From Serratia microhaemolytica (lineage in GTDB: Bacteria; Pseudomonadota; Gammaproteobacteria; Enterobacterales; Enterobacteriaceae): a stretch of DNA of 33,295 bases. The position numbers were made by a program, and so were the translations under genes. The notes under the pieces are model-generated. The model did no database searches. It saw nothing but the letters and a program-made list of their open reading frames with translations, and was not told where the DNA came from. The stretch is from contig NZ_SBEF01000037.1 in NCBI RefSeq assembly GCF_004011885.1, forward strand, positions 1-33,295, written 5' to 3'. Shown piece after piece: positions 10,600-19,678 of this stretch; position 1 is the stretch's first letter; every line of letters begins with the position of its first letter.

Positions 10600-11901
10600 A
10601 TGTTAGCAGTAGAATTAATCATTGTTCTACTGGCCATATTTTTAGGGGCCAGATTGGGCGGTATTGGGATCGGCTTTGCCGGGGGACTTGGCGTATTGGC
10701 ATTAGCCGCTGTGGGTGTAAAACCTGGCAGCATACCGTTTGACGTGATTTCGATTATTATGGCGGTGATTGCGGCGATTGCCGCGATGCAAGTTGCGGGT
10801 GGCATGGATTATCTGGTACAGCAAACAGAAAAATTGCTGCGTAGAAATCCGAAGTACATCACCATACTGGCGCCGATTGTCACTTACTTTCTGACTATTT
10901 TTGCCGGAACAGGTAACATCTCGCTCTCTGCGCTGCCTGTTATTGCCGAAGTGGCCAAAGAGCAAGGGATCAAACCCAGTCGCCCACTCTCTACCGCAGT
11001 GGTTTCAGCGCAAATTGCCATTACTGCCTCGCCAATCTCTGCCGCTGTGGTTTATATGTCATCCGTGATGGAAGGGTTCAACATCAGCTATCTCACCATG
11101 CTGCTGGTGGTGATCCCCTCTACCTTTCTGGCAATCCTGCTGATGTCCCTGCTGGTAACCTGGCTGTTTAACGCCAAACTCGCTGATGATCCGGTCTATC
11201 AGCAGCGGCTAGAAGAGGGACTGGTAACACTGCGCGGTGATCGTGTCATTCAGATCAAACCCAGTGCCAAAGCCTCTGTATTACTGTTTTTACTCGGGGT
11301 GTTATCGGTGGTCGCTTATGCCATCGTGAATAGCCCAAGCATGGGGTTGGTTGCTAAACCGCTCATGAACACCACCAGTGCGATCCTGATTATTATGCTC
11401 AGTGTCGCCACCCTAATCACCATGATTTGCCGTGTCGATACCAGCATGATCCTCAACTCCAGTACTTTCAAAGCGGGAATGAGTGCCTGTATCTGTATCT
11501 TAGGGGTTGCCTGGTTAGGTGACACATTTGTACAAGCCAATATTGACTGGATTAAGTCCACTGCTGGCAGCGTGATCCAATCCCATCCTTGGTTACTGGC
11601 AGTGATCTTCTTCTTCTGTTCTGCACTACTCTATTCACAAGCCGCCACAGCGAGAGCATTAATGCCTTTGGCGTTGGCTCTCAACGTCAGCCCTCTCACT
11701 GCGTTGGCCTCTTTTGCTGCGGTTTCTGGTCTGTTCATCCTACCTACCTACCCGACACTGGTCGCTGCGGTACAGATGGATGATACCGGCACCACACGGA
11801 TCGGACGGTTTGTCTTTAACCATCCATTCTTCATCCCTGGTACATTGGGTGTCATGTTTGCAGTTATCTTCGGCTTTCTCATCGGCGGCGTGATCCTGTA
11901 A
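10600..11901 (+). CDS. dcuA: Anaerobic C4-dicarboxylate transporter DcuA
   Basis: An inner-membrane antiporter for aspartate, fumarate, malate and succinate. The protein has 433 residues, the same length as E. coli DcuA, and is hydrophobic throughout with about ten or more membrane segments. Family stretches include LGARLGGIGIGFAGGLG at the N-terminus, FAGTGNISLSALPVIAEVA, ISAAVVYMSSVMEG, KAGMSACICILGVAWLGDT and LPTYPTLVAAVQMDDTGTT. It follows aspA after a terminator hairpin; E. coli has the same arrangement. The start is the ATG at 10600. DcuA is distinguished from DcuB by its close match and by its aspA neighbour. Confidence 0.97.
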   Translation: MLAVELIIVLLAIFLGARLGGIGIGFAGGLGVLALAAVGVKPGSIPFDVISIIMAVIAAIAAMQVAGGMDYLVQQTEKLLRRNPKYITILAPIVTYFLTIFAGTGNISLSALPVIAEVAKEQGIKPSRPLSTAVVSAQIAITASPISAAVVYMSSVMEGFNISYLTMLLVVIPSTFLAILLMSLLVTWLFNAKLADDPVYQQRLEEGLVTLRGDRVIQIKPSAKASVLLFLLGVLSVVAYAIVNSPSMGLVAKPLMNTTSAILIIMLSVATLITMICRVDTSMILNSSTFKAGMSACICILGVAWLGDTFVQANIDWIKSTAGSVIQSHPWLLAVIFFFCSALLYSQAATARALMPLALALNVSPLTALASFAAVSGLFILPTYPTLVAAVQMDDTGTTRIGRFVFNHPFFIPGTLGVMFAVIFGFLIGGVIL

Positions 11902-11907
11902 CAACCT

Positions 11908-11933
11908 TACGGGGGAGTAACTCCCCCGTATTT
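11908..11933 (+). terminator. Terminator hairpin after dcuA
   Basis: TACGGGGGAG (11908-11917), a 3-nt TAA loop, CTCCCCCGTA (11921-11930), then TTT. It is a GC-rich perfect 10-bp stem 6 bp past the dcuA stop. The T-tract is short, but position and stability fit intrinsic termination. Confidence 0.8.
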
Positions 11934-12127
11934 ATGTACCACATCACAATATTACCTCTTGTTACACAATATAATAAAAAAGCGAATATTAGCACATTAG
12001 CAGTTGTAACACGCTGTTTGACCGTTTTCACACCGCTGACCCGCCTCTCCCACCAGCAATCTCAACTTCTAGCTCAGGCAACTTCAATGTATAGTGCTTT
12101 GCTATGACTTGATTGAGGGAGCTAACG

Positions 12128-12451
12128 ATGTCTGACTACGATGCTGTCGTCATACTCTGCACCGCACCCGATGAAGCCACTGCACAAGAGTTAGCAACTG
12201 GCGTATTGGCGGGGAAACTTGCCGCCTGCGTTACCCTGCTGCCCGGAGCTTCGTCACTGTATTACTGGCAAGGAAAATTAGAACAAGAGTATGAGGTGCA
12301 ACTGTTATTTAAAAGTCAGCGCCACTGTCAGGACGCTCTGCTCACCCATTTAAAACAACATCACCCATATCAAACACCAGAACTGCTGGTGTTGCCGGTA
12401 TTGGCTGGAGATAAAGATTATCTGTCATGGCTCAACGATTCGCTAAGTTAA
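12128..12451 (+). CDS. cutA: Divalent-cation tolerance protein CutA
   Basis: A small trimeric ferredoxin-like protein linked genetically to copper and divalent-cation tolerance in E. coli; its exact biochemical role is unsettled. The ATG at 12128 gives 107 residues, with GAGGGA upstream at suitable spacing; a TTG start five codons upstream is possible but less likely. Conserved segments are [49 protein letters not shown] and [14 protein letters not shown]. The 3' end overlaps the dsbD start by 25 bp, implying translational coupling. The cutA-dsbD order is the E. coli one. Confidence 0.96.
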   Translation: MSDYDAVVILCTAPDEATAQELATGVLAGKLAACVTLLPGASSLYYWQGKLEQEYEVQLLFKSQRHCQDALLTHLKQHHPYQTPELLVLPVLAGDKDYLSWLNDSLS

Positions 12452-14178
12452 TTTTTTTGCTTTGCAACCTGTTACTTCTGTCGTTCAACACACAAGGCGC
12501 ACTATTTGAACAGCATGTCAGTAACCGTTTTCTTCCGGTTGACCAGGCATTTCCATTTGACTTTCAGCAACAGGACGATCTCCTGATCCTCAACTGGCAG
12601 ACCCAGCCAGGCTACTATCTTTATCGCCAAGAGATAAAATTGAAACCTAGTCAGGTGACCATCGGCATAGTTAACCTTCCTGCTGGGCTAAATCACATCG
12701 ACGAATTTTTTGGTAACGTCGTTATTTTGAAGAAACCCTTACAGATCAAAATTCCTTTATTGGAAGTGGGCAAGCAAGCAAGTTTAAGTGTCACTTATCA
12801 AGGGTGTGCTGAAAGTGGTTTCTGTTATCCGCCTGAAACACGCATCATCCCACTAGAACCATTCACTGCAGCAAACGTGTCGTTGCAAGCACCGACAAGC
12901 CAGAGCAGTGGACAGCCGCTCGCCCTGACGACAGAGAGCAATAGCCCGACATTGCTGCCGTTCTCGCCCCTTTGGGCGCTACTGCTCGGTATGGGTATTG
13001 CCTTTACTCCTTGTGTATTACCGATGTATCCGCTGCTAGCGACAATGATTCTTGGTCGCGAGCAACGGCCGCGCCCAGGACGTTTGTTACTGCTAGGAGG
13101 AGCCTATGTACAGGGTATGGCAGTGACTTATACCCTGCTGGGGATGGCGGTTGCCGCTGCGGGACTACAATTTCAGGCCGCATTACAGCAGCCTTATGTT
13201 TTAATTTTGTTTTCATTACTGTTTATTGCACTGGCGCTGTCGATGTTTGGCTGTTATTCACTGCAATTACCCTCAGCACTGCAAACACGGCTGGCCAATT
13301 GGAGCAATACACAGCAAGGCGGTTCGGTATTGGGCGTGTTTGTGATGGGAGCAATTGCTGGCTTAATCTGTTCCCCCTGTACCACCGCACCACTCAGCGC
13401 GATCCTGCTCTATATTGCGCAGAGTGGTAATTTGTGGGTTGGCGCAGGTACGCTCTACCTTTACGCGCTGGGCATGGGCATTCCTCTGGTTATCATCACC
13501 CTGTTTGGTAGTCACCTATTGCCGAAGCGTGGCCCTTGGATGCAACACGTTAAAGAGGCGTTTGGATTTATTATTTTAGTGGTGCCGGTATTCCTATTAG
13601 AGCGGATAGTGAGTGATCAGTGGGATCAACGTCTCTGGAGTCTATTGGCAGTGGCCTTTTTCGGCTGGGCATTTACCGTAAGCCTGAAGGTTACACAAAG
13701 CGGCATACGCGTGATCCAGGTGTTATTACTGGCCCTGTTGGTGATTGCTGCCCGTCCACTGCAAGATTGGCTGTTTCCTTCGCTTAGCAACCAACAGCAG
13801 GAAACGTCCTCGGTCAATTTTATTGCTGTCACTAATGTGGAACAGCTTTACCGTGCATTGCAGCAAGCGGCAGGTCGACCGGTTATGCTCGATTTTTCTG
13901 CTGACTGGTGCCTTGCCTGTAAACAGTTTGAAAAGTACACCTTTAGTGATCCGGCGGTACAACAAACGCTGAGTGATTGGGTGCTATTACAGGCTGACGT
14001 CACAGCAAATCAGCCAGAACATATCGCGTTATTGAAGCACCTACAGATCCTCGGCTTACCCAGTATTCTGTTTTTTGATGCTAACGGTAACGAAATTGCT
14101 GCCAGCCGCGTAACCGGTTTTCTTGATGCAACCGATTTTAGCGCGCATCTGGCAACACTGGATGTTAAAAAAAATTAG
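12427..14178 (+). CDS. dsbD: Thiol:disulfide interchange protein DsbD
   Basis: DsbD passes electrons from cytoplasmic thioredoxin across the inner membrane to periplasmic DsbC, DsbG and CcmG. The protein has 583 residues (E. coli precursor 565). Domains in order: a signal peptide of about 24 residues; the periplasmic alpha domain with the active pair Cys127/Cys133 ([11 protein letters not shown]); the eight-helix beta domain with TPCVLP (Cys196) and SPCTT (Cys318); and a thioredoxin-like gamma domain with DWCLACK (Cys495/Cys498). All six functional cysteines are present. An additional Cys315 lies beside Cys318, as in E. coli. The ATG lies inside cutA. No terminator is apparent before the convergent DUF1993 gene. 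Confidence 0.97.
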   Translation: MAQRFAKLIFLLCNLLLLSFNTQGALFEQHVSNRFLPVDQAFPFDFQQQDDLLILNWQTQPGYYLYRQEIKLKPSQVTIGIVNLPAGLNHIDEFFGNVVILKKPLQIKIPLLEVGKQASLSVTYQGCAESGFCYPPETRIIPLEPFTAANVSLQAPTSQSSGQPLALTTESNSPTLLPFSPLWALLLGMGIAFTPCVLPMYPLLATMILGREQRPRPGRLLLLGGAYVQGMAVTYTLLGMAVAAAGLQFQAALQQPYVLILFSLLFIALALSMFGCYSLQLPSALQTRLANWSNTQQGGSVLGVFVMGAIAGLICSPCTTAPLSAILLYIAQSGNLWVGAGTLYLYALGMGIPLVIITLFGSHLLPKRGPWMQHVKEAFGFIILVVPVFLLERIVSDQWDQRLWSLLAVAFFGWAFTVSLKVTQSGIRVIQVLLLALLVIAARPLQDWLFPSLSNQQQETSSVNFIAVTNVEQLYRALQQAAGRPVMLDFSADWCLACKQFEKYTFSDPAVQQTLSDWVLLQADVTANQPEHIALLKHLQILGLPSILFFDANGNEIAASRVTGFLDATDFSAHLATLDVKKN

Positions 14179-14425
14179 CAGGTAACCGACTGGAATAGGC
14201 TGCCAAGAAGCTGCTCTCGGTTCAACTGCCTGTTATGGCAGTGCCTTGCCTGATAAAGCACCACCCACTGCCCCAGACTTCTGCTGTCAGTAGTGTGCAG
14301 CGCGTTTAAATGCGGTGGTGCCAACCCAGCGTGCATTAGAGGAGAGGTAACCAACTCTCTGCAACGTCAGTGAAGTGCTCAAATCCGCTACCGGTGGGGT
14401 GAAACCGTGGTCACACTATCGGCTG

Positions 14426-14929
14426 TCACGACATCCCCAAGAAATCCTTCTTACCGATCTCAACACCCTGGTTCCGCAAAATGTTATACGCGGTGGTGAG
14501 ATGAAAGTAGAAATTCGGTAACGCAAAAGCCAGCAAAAATTTTTGTGCTGTCATCTTCAGGTGATACGACTTGCCCTGTAGTTCGATCTCGCGTTGTTCA
14601 CTGTTGGCAAAATCACTGGCTTGAAAACTCTTCACATAAGCGAGGGTGTTTTCAATCCGCTGATATAACTGCGCAAAGCTTGTCTCTTCATCCGGCATGA
14701 CTGGATTTTCCCGGCCGGCAAGTCGTGACACCGCACCCTTGGCAAAATCACAGCTAAGTTGTACCTGCCGTAACAGTGGGTACATATCTTCCGCTAAGCG
14801 CGCGTCCAGCAGTTGGCTCTCTGGCACAGCGCCCTGCGCGAGAAAGTGCTCAGCTTTTTTTAAAAGGTGTAACAAATTCTGCAAGCCGTGCTCAAACTGT
14901 GCTGGTGCATGTTCATATATCGATAACAT
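14426..14929 (-). CDS. DUF1993 family protein
   Basis: A 167-residue soluble protein starting MLSIYEHAPAQFEHGLQNLLHLLKKAEHFL. It belongs to the DUF1993 family, which has a predicted helical bundle similar to DinB/YfiT-like proteins. The frame continues upstream to 15046, but the ATG at 14927-14929 has a perfect AGGAGG seven bases upstream on the minus strand and matches the family start. Conserved family segments such as DMYPLLRQVQLSCDFAKGAVSRLAG and LPNFYFHLTTAYNILRNQGVEIGKKDFLG are visible. No function is known. It is monocistronic and convergent with dsbD; the 247-bp gap between them shows nothing recognisable. Confidence 0.85.
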   Translation of the reverse strand: MLSIYEHAPAQFEHGLQNLLHLLKKAEHFLAQGAVPESQLLDARLAEDMYPLLRQVQLSCDFAKGAVSRLAGRENPVMPDEETSFAQLYQRIENTLAYVKSFQASDFANSEQREIELQGKSYHLKMTAQKFLLAFALPNFYFHLTTAYNILRNQGVEIGKKDFLGMS

Positions 14930-15192
14930 AATAAAACCTCCTGATTTAAATAAAGTTACCCATGAAGGCAACCATCCATTACCACATTGAACGAGCAATA
15001 ATGCCGCCTTGTTAAACAACAGTTGATGCATTCTATGCATTTTCAATAATGAATTGCTACGAATTATTGGGTATCATCTAGCGATTCCCCTGCTGTTGTA
15101 CGGCAGAACACCGATCGCCGTTCGGCTGCTGACGACTGGGGTCTAACAGGGAATATCCCACTAAAAATGTGAACTTGAACCGAAAATAAAAT

Positions 15193-15933
15193 ATGCGTAA
15201 TTACAATTTGTTGTGGGGCATATGGGTTTTATGGGCGCTATTTATACTATGGCTAACAGGGACCAGCTTCAGTGATATCTATTCAGAACGTGCGTTACCA
15301 GTCGCACTTGTCCTTGCAATACTGGCTAGTCTCCTTTTCATATACAAAATAACCAGAGTGAATAAAATGCTGTCATTTAACAAACAGAAAAAAGTTGCTA
15401 ATGAGTCAAAACCAACGGAAAACGTCGAGCAACGTGAGCCTCAGGTGCAACTTCCCGCCGAGCCTCAGCTAAACCAGCCTACTGAAACCGTTGATGCGAA
15501 CAAGCCGGTTCGCGCCAAAAAAGATACCTTCATTTCCAACGGAACTTCCTTCACGGGAGTGATTAAAGCGGATGGCAACATCGTTGTTGAAGGACAAGTT
15601 GAAGGCAATATCATCTCAATGCACATCGTGCGCATTGAAAACAGCGGTTACGTCAAAGGTGAAGTGCGCGCTCAACAGATTGTTGTCAATGGCGTGCTAG
15701 AAGGCAGTTGCTACACAGAATCGGTGTCGATCCAACCGAAAGGCAGTATTCGCGGCGATATTTATGCCGATGAGATCTCGATTGAAAAAGGCGGCACATT
15801 TATTGGTCAATCACAACCGATGCAGCCGAACAGCGAACAGCCCAAGATCACCGTGGCGCAGCAGGCATCGGCTCCATTTGAAAATAAAGCACCGGCTTCT
15901 CAATCACCCGCAGTGAAACAGAATAAAGCCTAA
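15193..15933 (+). CDS. ccmA: Membrane-anchored bactofilin (CcmA-like)
   Basis: A 246-residue polymer-forming cytoskeletal protein. Two N-terminal transmembrane segments (about 6-22 and 35-51) precede a polar, Pro/Gln/Glu-rich linker (60-108) and a bactofilin beta-helix domain (about 111-212: DTFISNGTSFTGVIKADGN through GTFIGQSQ), with a disordered tail. Bactofilins self-assemble into filaments; the membrane-anchored relative CcmA of Proteus mirabilis affects cell shape and swarming. The ATG at 15193 has a poor ribosome binding site; an in-frame ATG at 15367 (Met59) would give a form without membrane segments. It precedes ppk by about 110 bp with a hairpin between. The symbol is by analogy and should not be confused with the cytochrome c maturation gene. 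Confidence 0.85.
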   Translation: MRNYNLLWGIWVLWALFILWLTGTSFSDIYSERALPVALVLAILASLLFIYKITRVNKMLSFNKQKKVANESKPTENVEQREPQVQLPAEPQLNQPTETVDANKPVRAKKDTFISNGTSFTGVIKADGNIVVEGQVEGNIISMHIVRIENSGYVKGEVRAQQIVVNGVLEGSCYTESVSIQPKGSIRGDIYADEISIEKGGTFIGQSQPMQPNSEQPKITVAQQASAPFENKAPASQSPAVKQNKA

Positions 15934-15954
15934 CAGCTGCTAGTAGAGTTAGCC

Positions 15955-15996
15955 CCACAGCAGGCTATCGATCACTGCCTGTTGTGGCGTAGTTTT
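15955..15996 (+). terminator. Probable terminator after the bactofilin gene
   Basis: CCACAGCAGG (15955-15964) pairs with CCTGTTGTGG (15978-15987), nine Watson-Crick pairs plus one G-U, followed shortly by TTTT at 15993-15996. It probably separates the bactofilin transcript from ppk. Confidence 0.6.
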
Positions 15997-16040
15997 GTCG
16001 TTTTGAATAGCAAACAGAATCATCTTGTGCTGGAGTGGTG

Positions 16041-18104
16041 ATGAGTCAGGAAAAACGCTATATCGATAAAGAATTGAGCTGGTTATCCTTTAACGAGCGC
16101 GTGCTGCAGGAAGCTGCTGACAAAAGTAACCCGTTGATCGAACGAATGCGCTTTCTTGGCATCTATTCCAGCAACCTTGATGAGTTTTATAAAGTGCGTT
16201 TCGCCGAACTGAAGCGACGTATTTTGATCAGCGAAGAGCAAGGAGCTGTGGGGGCTTCCCGTCATTTGCTGAAAAAAATTCAGACTAAGGTTTTGAAAGC
16301 AGATCAAGAGTTTGACTCGCTGTATAACGAGTTGCTGCTGGAAATGGCACGCAACCAGATTTTTCTGATCAATGAGCGGCAGATATCAGAAAGTCAGCAA
16401 ATGTGGTTGCGGCAGTACTTTAAACAATATCTTCGCCCGCATGTCACCCCGATCTTAATCAATCACGACACCAATCTGGTGCAGTTTCTGAAAGATGATT
16501 ACACCTATCTGGCAGTGGAGATCATTCGTGCTGATCAGATCAATTACGCTTTGCTGGAGATCCCTTCAGATAAAGTGCCGCGCTTTGTTAATCTGCCACC
16601 AGAGACACCTAGAAGACGCAAGCCAATGATATTAGTTGATAATATCTTGCGTTATTGCTTGGATGACATTTTCAAGGGCTTTTTTGATTACGACCGCTTG
16701 CACGCCTATTCAATGAAAATGACCCGCGATGCCGAGTATGATCTGGTCACCGAGATGGAATCCAGCCTGCTAGAGTTGATGTCCTCCAGTTTGAAACAGC
16801 GCCTTACCGCTGCACCAGTGCGTTTTGTCTACCAACGCAATATGCCGAATGAGATGGTCGAGTTATTGTTGAATAAATTGGGGATTTCCAGTTATGACTC
16901 AGTAATTGCTGGCGGACGTTATCATAACTTTAATGACTTCATAAACTTCCCTAATGTTGGCAAAGCAACCCTGCTTAATCGACCACTGCCGTGTCTACGC
17001 CATCTCTGGTTTGATAAGTTTCGCAATGGCTTTGATGCCATCCGACAACAGGATGTTCTGCTTTACTACCCCTACTACACCTTTGAGCATGTGCTGGAGT
17101 TTTTGCGTCAAGCCTCGTTTGATCCCTGTGTGTTGGCAATCAAGATCAACATCTATCGGGTGGCGAAGAATTCACGAATTATCGAATCGATGATCCATGC
17201 TGCCCACAACGGCAAAAAAGTCACCGTGGTGGTGGAACTACAGGCTCGCTTTGATGAAGAAGCCAATATCGGTTGGGCAAAACGGCTAACCGAAGCCGGT
17301 GTCCACGTGATCTTCTCGGCTCCCGGGCTAAAAATTCATGCCAAACTGTTTTTGATTTCACGTCGTGAAGGCGATGAAATTGTGCGTTATGCCCATATTG
17401 GCACCGGTAATTTCAATGAAAAAACTGCTCGAACCTATACCGATTACTCTCTGTTAACCGCTGATGCACGGATCACCAACGAAGTACGTCGGGTATTTAA
17501 TTTTATCGAGAATCCCTATCGGCCAGTCAGTTTTGACTACCTGATGGTGTCACCGCAAAACTCGCGACAGATGCTTTACCGGCTGATTGATAGTGAGATT
17601 AACAATGCGACTGAAGGGAAAAAAGCCAGCATCACACTTAAAATCAATAACCTGGTTGACAATGATCTTATAGAGCGTCTCTATGATGCGGCATCTGCTG
17701 GGGTAAAAATACGTCTGCTGATCCGTGGTATGTGTGCGCTAATTCCGGATCTGCCTGGCATGGCAAATAACATTCAGGTGATCAGCATTGTCGACCGTTA
17801 TCTGGAACACGATCGGGTCTATATTTTTGAAAACAGTGGTGATAAACGTGTTTATCTTTCGTCCGCTGACTGGATGACACGTAACATCGACTACCGTATC
17901 GAAGTGGCGGTAGCACTGCTTGATCCAACGCTGAAACAACGTGTTATTGATATAATTGAAATTTTATTTAGCGATACGGTTAAGGCACGCTATCTTGATC
18001 GATCTTTGAGTAACCAGTATGTACCGCGTGGTAATCGCCGCAAAGTGCGTGCCCAAACAGCAATCTACGATTACCTAACCGCATTCGAACAATCAGGATA
18101 TTAG
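16041..18104 (+). CDS. ppk: Polyphosphate kinase 1
   Basis: Ppk reversibly polymerises the gamma-phosphate of ATP into polyphosphate and acts at the inner membrane in stress and stationary phase. The protein has 687 residues (E. coli 688) and is of the PPK1 type with N, H, C1 and C2 domains. The autophosphorylated histidine is His433 (GLKIHAKLF) and the second active-site histidine is His590 ([10 protein letters not shown]); these are E. coli His435 and His592 shifted by a two-residue deletion in WFDKFRNG, where E. coli has WFDKAQFRNG. The ATG at 16041 has GGAG upstream and is preferred over an in-frame GTG at 16035. It is followed by ppx after 10 bp. Confidence 0.97.
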   Translation: MSQEKRYIDKELSWLSFNERVLQEAADKSNPLIERMRFLGIYSSNLDEFYKVRFAELKRRILISEEQGAVGASRHLLKKIQTKVLKADQEFDSLYNELLLEMARNQIFLINERQISESQQMWLRQYFKQYLRPHVTPILINHDTNLVQFLKDDYTYLAVEIIRADQINYALLEIPSDKVPRFVNLPPETPRRRKPMILVDNILRYCLDDIFKGFFDYDRLHAYSMKMTRDAEYDLVTEMESSLLELMSSSLKQRLTAAPVRFVYQRNMPNEMVELLLNKLGISSYDSVIAGGRYHNFNDFINFPNVGKATLLNRPLPCLRHLWFDKFRNGFDAIRQQDVLLYYPYYTFEHVLEFLRQASFDPCVLAIKINIYRVAKNSRIIESMIHAAHNGKKVTVVVELQARFDEEANIGWAKRLTEAGVHVIFSAPGLKIHAKLFLISRREGDEIVRYAHIGTGNFNEKTARTYTDYSLLTADARITNEVRRVFNFIENPYRPVSFDYLMVSPQNSRQMLYRLIDSEINNATEGKKASITLKINNLVDNDLIERLYDAASAGVKIRLLIRGMCALIPDLPGMANNIQVISIVDRYLEHDRVYIFENSGDKRVYLSSADWMTRNIDYRIEVAVALLDPTLKQRVIDIIEILFSDTVKARYLDRSLSNQYVPRGNRRKVRAQTAIYDYLTAFEQSGY

Positions 18105-18114
18105 GTTACTCACC

Positions 18115-19656
18115 ATGCCACTAACCAGCAGTGTTATGCGTAATAGCAGCGGTAATACAGCTTCAGAGATCGCAGCTATTGATCTCGGCTCAAACAGCTT
18201 TCATATGGTGATAGCACGTATCGTCAATGGCGCTTTACAGGTGATCGGGCGTCTAAAACAGCGCGTTCACCTGGCTGATGGTCTCGACCACGAAAATCGT
18301 CTCAGTGAAGAGGCTATCGAACGCGGTTTAGCCTGTCTGGCACTGTTTGCCGAGCGGTTACAGGGTTTCCCAGCTGATAATGTTGCGATTGTCGGCACAC
18401 ACACCTTGCGGCAGGCGATCAATGTCGAAACCTTTCTCACCCGCGCCGCAGCGGTGCTCCCCTATCCAATTGAGATTATTTCAGGTCAAGAAGAGGCCCG
18501 GCTGATCTTTATGGGCGTTGCTCATACCCAGCCAGAGAAAGGTCGCAAATTAGTGATCGATATCGGCGGTGGCTCTACCGAATTGGTGATTGGTGAAAAT
18601 TTTCAGCCGCTACTGGCAGAGAGTCGGCGCATGGGGTGTGTCAGTTTTGCACAGCAATTTTTCCCCAATGGGGAGATTAATGCCACCCACTTTACCCGTG
18701 CTCGTGTGGCTGCAGCACAGAAGTTGGAATCTCTCGCCTGGCAATACCGGATTCAGGGTTGGCAATATGCACTAGGTGCGTCAGGCAGTATCAAAGCAAC
18801 GCAAGAGGTTCTTATTGCAATCGGCGAAAAAGATGGCTTGATCACCCCTGCCCGCCTTGAGTTACTGCGTGAAAAGGTGCTGCAATTTAGTCATATCGAC
18901 TCACTGCAACTGCCTGGCCTGACCGAAGAGCGTCAGCCGGTGTTTGTTTCTGCATTGGCGATTTTATCCGGCATCTTCGATGCGCTTGCATTGCGCGAAC
19001 TGCGTTTTTGCGATGGTGCGCTGCGTGAAGGGGTGTTGTACGAAATGGAGCACCGTTTCCGTCATCAAGACATTCGGATGCGCACGGCTTCCAGCCTGGC
19101 TGAACACTACAATATTGATCGTGAACAGGCAAAACGGGTGCTAACAACCGCCCAACGGCTTTATCGCCAATGGCAACAGCAGAATGAGCAACTGGCCCAA
19201 CCACAACTCGAGGCTCTGCTAAACTGGGCCGCGATGCTGCATGAGGTCGGGTTAACCATCAATCACAGCGGCATTCAGCGCCACTCAGCCTACATTTTAC
19301 AGCACAGTAATCTGCCTGGCTTCAGTCAAGAGCAGCAACTGCTGCTGGCGACGTTGGTTCGTTTTCACCGCAAAAGCATCAAACCTGACGAGTTGCCCAG
19401 CTTTAATCTGTTTAAGAAAAAACACTATTTGCCACTGATCCAGCTACTGCGCCTCAGTGTGTTACTGAATAATCAACGCCAAGCGACCACTGCTGTCGAA
19501 ACCTTGCGCCTCAGCACCGATCACCACCACTGGACACTCTATTTTCCACCCGGCTATCTGGCGAAAAATAGCCTGGTGCAGCGAGATATTGAACGCGAAC
19601 AAGCTTACTGGCAGCAGGTGGTCGGCTGGCAATTACAGATCGCCGAAGCGTGCTGA
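18115..19656 (+). CDS. ppx: Exopolyphosphatase
   Basis: Ppx removes terminal phosphates from long-chain polyphosphate, opposing Ppk. The protein has 513 residues, identical in length to E. coli Ppx. The ASKHA-fold phosphate loops are visible at [17 protein letters not shown] (about 20-36) and [16 protein letters not shown], with the catalytic-glutamate region [13 protein letters not shown] between them, and an HD-like C-terminal half ([25 protein letters not shown]). The gene starts 10 bp after ppk, forming an operon as in E. coli. It is convergent with the pdeF-like gene, with only 22 bp between stops and no terminator seen, so the transcripts may overlap. Confidence 0.97.
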   Translation: MPLTSSVMRNSSGNTASEIAAIDLGSNSFHMVIARIVNGALQVIGRLKQRVHLADGLDHENRLSEEAIERGLACLALFAERLQGFPADNVAIVGTHTLRQAINVETFLTRAAAVLPYPIEIISGQEEARLIFMGVAHTQPEKGRKLVIDIGGGSTELVIGENFQPLLAESRRMGCVSFAQQFFPNGEINATHFTRARVAAAQKLESLAWQYRIQGWQYALGASGSIKATQEVLIAIGEKDGLITPARLELLREKVLQFSHIDSLQLPGLTEERQPVFVSALAILSGIFDALALRELRFCDGALREGVLYEMEHRFRHQDIRMRTASSLAEHYNIDREQAKRVLTTAQRLYRQWQQQNEQLAQPQLEALLNWAAMLHEVGLTINHSGIQRHSAYILQHSNLPGFSQEQQLLLATLVRFHRKSIKPDELPSFNLFKKKHYLPLIQLLRLSVLLNNQRQATTAVETLRLSTDHHHWTLYFPPGYLAKNSLVQRDIEREQAYWQQVVGWQLQIAEAC

Positions 19657-19678
19657 GACTGCCAGCCCGTGGTCGCCT

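Noticed and set aside
16035-16040. GTG start of ppk two codons upstream
   Set aside because: Spacing to GGAG and agreement with the E. coli N-terminus favour the ATG at 16041.
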